From assembly GCA_020722545.1 (NCBI GenBank), contig DYKQ01000012.1, forward strand, positions 1-43,619: a stretch of DNA of 43,619 nt. Reading direction: 5' to 3'. The translations under genes and the position numbers were made by a program. Every line of letters begins with the position of its first letter. The first letter of the stretch is position 1. Source of the DNA: Thiomonas intermedia (GTDB taxonomy: Bacteria > Pseudomonadota > Gammaproteobacteria > Burkholderiales > Burkholderiaceae_C). Positions 39,805 through 43,619 of this stretch are shown in pieces. Under the pieces are notes generated by a model. It worked only from the letters and a program-made list of their open reading frames with translations, was not told where the DNA came from and did not search any database.

Positions 39805-41268
39805 ATGAAATTCAGTATATCTGCCGTCAAAAAGCCGCTTCAGACCAAAACCGATGCCCTGGTGGTCTTCGTGCCCGAGGGGCGTGGCGCCAGCGGTCTG
39901 AACGATGCGGACGCACTCGACAACCTGATCGCCCAACTGGCCGTGGATGGCGATTTCAAGGCCAAGCCTGGCAGCGTTCTGTCACTGCACCGGCCCACCG
40001 CGGTCGCGGCGCGGCGTCTGCTGCTCGTGGGGCTGGCGGCCAAGCCGGAATTGCGCGACTGGAAAAAGGCGCTGCAGGCCGCCGCCCAGATGCTCAAGAC
40101 CTTGCCGGTCAAGCAGGCGCATCTGCTGTCGGTCAATGGCCTGGATACCCTGGCTGAACTCACGCCCACGGTGTTCTCCGAAGTGTTCTACCGCTTCGAT
40201 GCGACGCGTAACGTCGAAGACGCCGACACCCCTGCGCTCGAAGCCATTCAGCTCTGCGCCGTGGGGGGGGATGCCGTGCCGACTTCGGCGAAAGCCGCCC
40301 TGCAGCGGGCCGAGTCGGTCGCCATCGGCGTGCGCCTCACGCGCGAACTCGCCAATCTGCCGGCCAATTACTGCACGCCCGCCTATCTCGCTGAAATGGC
40401 GAAAAAGATGGCCAAATTCCACGGGCTGGACTGCAAGGTGCTCGGGCGTCCGGAAATGGAAAAGCTCGGCATGGGCTCGTTTCTGGCCGTGGCGCAGGGG
40501 TCGGTGCAGCCGCCCCGGTTCATCGTGCTGGAATATCGCGGCGCGGGCAAGAAAGACGCGCCGCATGTGCTCGTCGGCAAGGGCGTGACCTTCGATACCG
40601 GCGGCATTTCGCTCAAGCCCGGCGCCGAGATGGACGAAATGAAGTTCGACATGTCCGGGGCCGCGTCGGTGCTGGGCGCGTTCGAGGCCATCGCCCGCAT
40701 CAAGCCCAAGATCAACGTGGTCGGCCTGATCGCCGCCACCGAGAACATGCCTGATGGCGGCGCCGTCAAACCCGGTGATGTGGTGACCAGCATGTCGGGT
40801 CAGACCATCGAAATTCTCAACACCGACGCCGAAGGCCGCCTCATCCTCTGCGACGCGCTGACCTACGCTGCGCGCTACAAACCGCAGTCGGTGGTGGACA
40901 TCGCCACGCTCACCGGGGCCTGCGTGATTGCGCTGGGCAAGGTCAACAGCGGCCTGTTCACGGAAGACGACGCTCTGGCCGACGCGCTGCTCGAAGCCGG
41001 GCGCGCCACGCTCGATCCCTGCTGGCGCATGCCGCTTGAGACCGACTACGCCGATGCGCTCAAGAGCAATTTCGCCGACGTGGCCAATATCGGCGGGCGG
41101 CCCGCTGGCGCCATTACGGCCGCCTGCTTCCTGTGGCGTTTCGCGAAAGACTACCGCTGGGCGCACCTCGACATCGCGGGCACGGCCTGGAACAGCGGCG
41201 TCAACAAGGGCGCCACCGGTCGCCCTGTGCCGCTGCTGGTCAGCTACCTGCTGTCGCAGGCGCAGTAA
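39805..41268 (+). CDS. pepA: Leucyl aminopeptidase (cytosol aminopeptidase)
   Basis: VGKGVTFDTGGISLKPGAEMDEMKFDMSGAASVLG; NTDAEGRLILCDALTYA; divergent from lptF. Confidence 0.97.
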   Translation: MKFSISAVKKPLQTKTDALVVFVPEGRGASGLNDADALDNLIAQLAVDGDFKAKPGSVLSLHRPTAVAARRLLLVGLAAKPELRDWKKALQAAAQMLKTLPVKQAHLLSVNGLDTLAELTPTVFSEVFYRFDATRNVEDADTPALEAIQLCAVGGDAVPTSAKAALQRAESVAIGVRLTRELANLPANYCTPAYLAEMAKKMAKFHGLDCKVLGRPEMEKLGMGSFLAVAQGSVQPPRFIVLEYRGAGKKDAPHVLVGKGVTFDTGGISLKPGAEMDEMKFDMSGAASVLGAFEAIARIKPKINVVGLIAATENMPDGGAVKPGDVVTSMSGQTIEILNTDAEGRLILCDALTYAARYKPQSVVDIATLTGACVIALGKVNSGLFTEDDALADALLEAGRATLDPCWRMPLETDYADALKSNFADVANIGGRPAGAITAACFLWRFAKDYRWAHLDIAGTAWNSGVNKGATGRPVPLLVSYLLSQAQ

Positions 41269-41312
41269 GCGTTGTCCGAGCGTTGTCCGGCAATCCGCCG
41301 TCGCGCGCCATC

Positions 41313-41738
41313 ATGCCCTGCTCGGTCGAGTTTCGTGTGAACCTGCCTGACCCGCTGCGTTATGCCTGCGGGCTGCTGCGCACGGCGACGCAGCGCGGCG
41401 CTCGCGTGCTGGTGGCCGCGCCCGAGCCTTTGCTCACGGAACTCGATCAGTTGTTGTGGACTTTTCAGCCCGGCAGCTTTGTCCCTCATGTCTGGCAGGA
41501 CGACCCGCTCGCCGACAAGACGCCGGTCATCCTGGCGCCCCAGCCCGATCTGCCTCAGGCCGGGCGGGTGACTGCCCTGGTGAATCTCGGCCCCGATCTG
41601 GTGACCGGCTGGGAGTCTCTGGAGCGGGTGATCGAGCTCGTCAGTGAAAACGGGCCCGACAAGCCCGCCGCCCGCGAACGCCTGCGCGCTTATCGGGCCG
41701 CCGGGTACGATCCCGCCATCATCCCGTTCCGATCATGA
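41313..41738 (+). CDS. holC: DNA polymerase III subunit chi
   Basis: EFRVNLPDPLRYACGLLRTATQRGARVLVAAPEPLLTELDQLLWTFQPGSFVPHV; downstream of pepA. Confidence 0.92.
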   Translation: MPCSVEFRVNLPDPLRYACGLLRTATQRGARVLVAAPEPLLTELDQLLWTFQPGSFVPHVWQDDPLADKTPVILAPQPDLPQAGRVTALVNLGPDLVTGWESLERVIELVSENGPDKPAARERLRAYRAAGYDPAIIPFRS

Positions 41739-42097
41739 ATTCCGTGCCGCCCAACCCTGCCGTCCTGCCCGTGCTCACCGAGCGTCTGGAACCTGAGGAT
41801 GCCGTGATCAAGGAAGACATCGTCGCTCCCCCGTTTGCAGTCCAGCCCTCGGCCTATGCGCAGGCGGTCTATCGCGGCCCCGAGCTTGCACGGTCTGCAG
41901 ACGTTCCGTTGCTGGAGGCGCCCGCCATCGACCTCGACGAACTCTGGCTACGCATCGCACCTGGAATGCAGCAGCAGTTGCTGGAGCGGGTTGACGCCGA
42001 GCTGGATGCGCTGGCCCCCCAACTGGCCGCCAGGCTGTTCGACACCCTCAAGCCAACCCTGCACGCCTGGCTTGCCGAGGCGTTGAAGCGGGCATGA
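41735..42097 (+). CDS. Hypothetical protein (DUF2486-like position and layout)
   Basis: ATGA overlap with holC; C-terminal LRIAPGMQQQLLERVDAELDALAPQLAARLFDTLKPTLHAWLAEAL. Confidence 0.65.
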   Translation: MNSVPPNPAVLPVLTERLEPEDAVIKEDIVAPPFAVQPSAYAQAVYRGPELARSADVPLLEAPAIDLDELWLRIAPGMQQQLLERVDAELDALAPQLAARLFDTLKPTLHAWLAEALKRA

Positions 42098-42126
42098 AAC
42101 CATCGGGCTTGAGCTGAAATGGTTTT
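42097..42126 (+). terminator. Weak terminator-like hairpin
   Basis: AAACCAT (42097-42103) and ATGGTTT (42119-42125) are exact complements; short T-tract. Confidence 0.4.
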
Positions 42127-42282
42127 GTCAAGCGGTCAACCCAAACGCCAGCAGGCACATTGCTTGCTAGTGTTGGGAAAGGCGATCTGTTCAAAAATCT
42201 GTAACTCAGTTAATGTATCGCCCTGTCAGATTCAAGCTGACTTCACAACACAACACCTGTCTTTCCTTTTGGAGGCTCATTC

Positions 42283-43419
42283 ATGAAGCTGAAATACGTC
42301 GCTCCGGTGCTGGCCCTGTCCACGGCCATTGGCACTGCCTACGCTGCAGACACCGTCACCGTCACCATCGGTAGCGCATCGCCCCTGTCTGGCCCGCAAG
42401 CCAGCTTTGGCCAGGACAACGCCAACGGCGTGAAAATGGCCATCAAAGACCTGAACGCGCAGAACATTGTCATCGATGGCAAGAAGGTCGAGTGGAAGGT
42501 TGATGTCCAGGACGACCAGGCAGACCCGAAACAAGCCACCACCGTGGCGCAGAAGTTCGTTGACGAAAAGGTCAATGGCGTCGTCGGTCACCTGAACTCC
42601 GGTTGCACCTTCCCCGCTTCGCGCATTTACAACAACGCCGGCATTCCCGACATCACCCCCTCATCCACCGATCCCAAGATTTCGCAACAAGGCTTCAAGA
42701 CCTTCTTCCGCATCATCGCCAACGACAACGCGCTGGGCTCAGGTCTGGCCGACTATGCCAAGACCAAGCTGAAGGCCAAGACCGTCGCCGTGATCGATGA
42801 CCGTACCGCCTACGGTCAGGGCGTGGCTGACGTGTTCGCCAAGACGGCCCAGAAAGACGGCATGAAACTGGTGGATCGCGAGTACACCAACGACAAAGCC
42901 ACCGACTTCTCCGCCATTCTGACCAAGATCAAGGCTTCGCAGCCGGACATCATTTTCTACGGCGGCATGTATCCCCAGGCCGGCCCGCTGGTTCGCCAGA
43001 TGCGCCAACTGGGCATCAAAGCCACGCTGATGGGCGGCGATGGCATCTGCGCGCCGGAACTGGGCAAGCTCGCGGGTGAGGCCGTTGCTGGCGTCATCTG
43101 CGCCGAAGGCGGCTCCCCGCTGAGCCAGATGCCGGGCGGCGAAGCCTGGAAGAAGCGCTATGACGCCGAGTTTGGCGCCAACGCGTTCCAGCTTTATTCA
43201 CCTTACGCGTATGACGGCACCATGGTGCTGGCGCATGCGATGATGAAAGCCAACTCAGTCGATCCGAAGAAGTATCTGCCCTTCATCCGAAACATCGACT
43301 ACAACGGCGTGACCAAGAAAGATATCCACTTCACCAAGACCGGTGAGTTGGTGGACGCGACCATCACCATCTCGACGTTCGACAAGGACGGCAAGAAGAG
43401 TGTGTTGGCCGTGCAGTAA
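42283..43419 (+). CDS. Branched-chain amino acid ABC transporter substrate-binding protein (LivK-type)
   Basis: Signal peptide MKLKYVAPVLALSTAIGTAYA; VTIGSASPLSGPQASFGQDNANGVKMAIKDLNAQ; VVGHLNSGCTFPASRIYNNAGIPDITPSSTDPKI. Confidence 0.94.
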   Translation: MKLKYVAPVLALSTAIGTAYAADTVTVTIGSASPLSGPQASFGQDNANGVKMAIKDLNAQNIVIDGKKVEWKVDVQDDQADPKQATTVAQKFVDEKVNGVVGHLNSGCTFPASRIYNNAGIPDITPSSTDPKISQQGFKTFFRIIANDNALGSGLADYAKTKLKAKTVAVIDDRTAYGQGVADVFAKTAQKDGMKLVDREYTNDKATDFSAILTKIKASQPDIIFYGGMYPQAGPLVRQMRQLGIKATLMGGDGICAPELGKLAGEAVAGVICAEGGSPLSQMPGGEAWKKRYDAEFGANAFQLYSPYAYDGTMVLAHAMMKANSVDPKKYLPFIRNIDYNGVTKKDIHFTKTGELVDATITISTFDKDGKKSVLAVQ

Positions 43420-43468
43420 ACCCGGTGCGAGCAGACCGTCTGTTGCGGCAGCGGTCCATCAAACCCAG

Positions 43469-43490
43469 GCGCCCTTCGGGGCGCTTTTTT
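43469..43490 (+). terminator. Intrinsic terminator after the LivK-type gene
   Basis: GCGCCC-TTCG-GGGCGC followed by T6. Confidence 0.85.
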
Positions 43491-43529
43491 ATGGTGCGCC
43501 GACTCGGTCTGCGGGAGCGGCGCGCATAA

Positions 43530-43563
43530 AAAAGCCGAGAGATCTTGCGGCATCTCGGCTTTT
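43530..43563. terminator. Second, bidirectional terminator
   Basis: AAAAGCCGAGA (43530-43540) pairs exactly with TCTCGGCTTTT (43553-43563). Confidence 0.8.
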
Positions 43564-43619
43564 CAGCGTCGCAGACCTATCGATCTGCGTCCTTCAAGGC
43601 GACACTAGAAACACTAGGG

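Noticed and set aside
1-43619. CRISPR arrays, tRNA/rRNA genes, insertion sequences, prophage or defence islands
   Set aside because: No spaced direct repeats, tRNA-like cloverleafs, transposase or integrase motifs, or recognisable defence domains seen on reading; a tool-based scan (tRNAscan-SE, CRISPR finder, HMM search) would be needed to exclude them formally.

Overview
This 43.6 kb window looks like chromosomal core from a GC-rich betaproteobacterium. It is Burkholderiales-like, possibly near Thiomonas; the taxonomy is inferred from gene content and order only. From left to right it contains: the spc/alpha ribosomal operons (rplN to rplQ, with secY, infA, rpmJ and rpoA); a NodI/NodJ-type ABC exporter; dsbD; an orphan molybdopterin oxidoreductase on the minus strand; a TetR-controlled fatty-acid beta-oxidation cluster (acyl-CoA dehydrogenase, HADH/ECH fusion, thiolase, enoyl-CoA hydratase); trmL and comF; a BioC-like methyltransferase; an aa3-type cytochrome c oxidase biogenesis cluster (DUF2244, coxB, coxA, 41-aa ORF, DUF2970, coxC, DUF2909, SURF1, thioredoxin-fold protein, ctaA, ctaB, SCO1); gluQRS; an aminotransferase; cysB; lptG and lptF; pepA; holC; and a LivK-type binding protein. 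I found no tRNA, rRNA, CRISPR array, transposase, phage or recognisable defence genes, and no clearly novel multi-gene system. The observations most worth a second look are: (1) ctaG/cox11 is missing from the slot where it is usually found in the cox cluster, which instead holds a terminator-like hairpin; (2) two perfect inverted repeats lie upstream of a TATAAT box ahead of the cox cluster; (3) terminator-like hairpins sit inside or between co-directional genes (start of nodJ, rpsK-rpsD, thiolase-ECH); (4) a TetR regulator has an Ala/Lys-repeat tail and a likely autoregulatory operator; (5) rplQ and coxA share an identical 19-nt translation-initiation segment.
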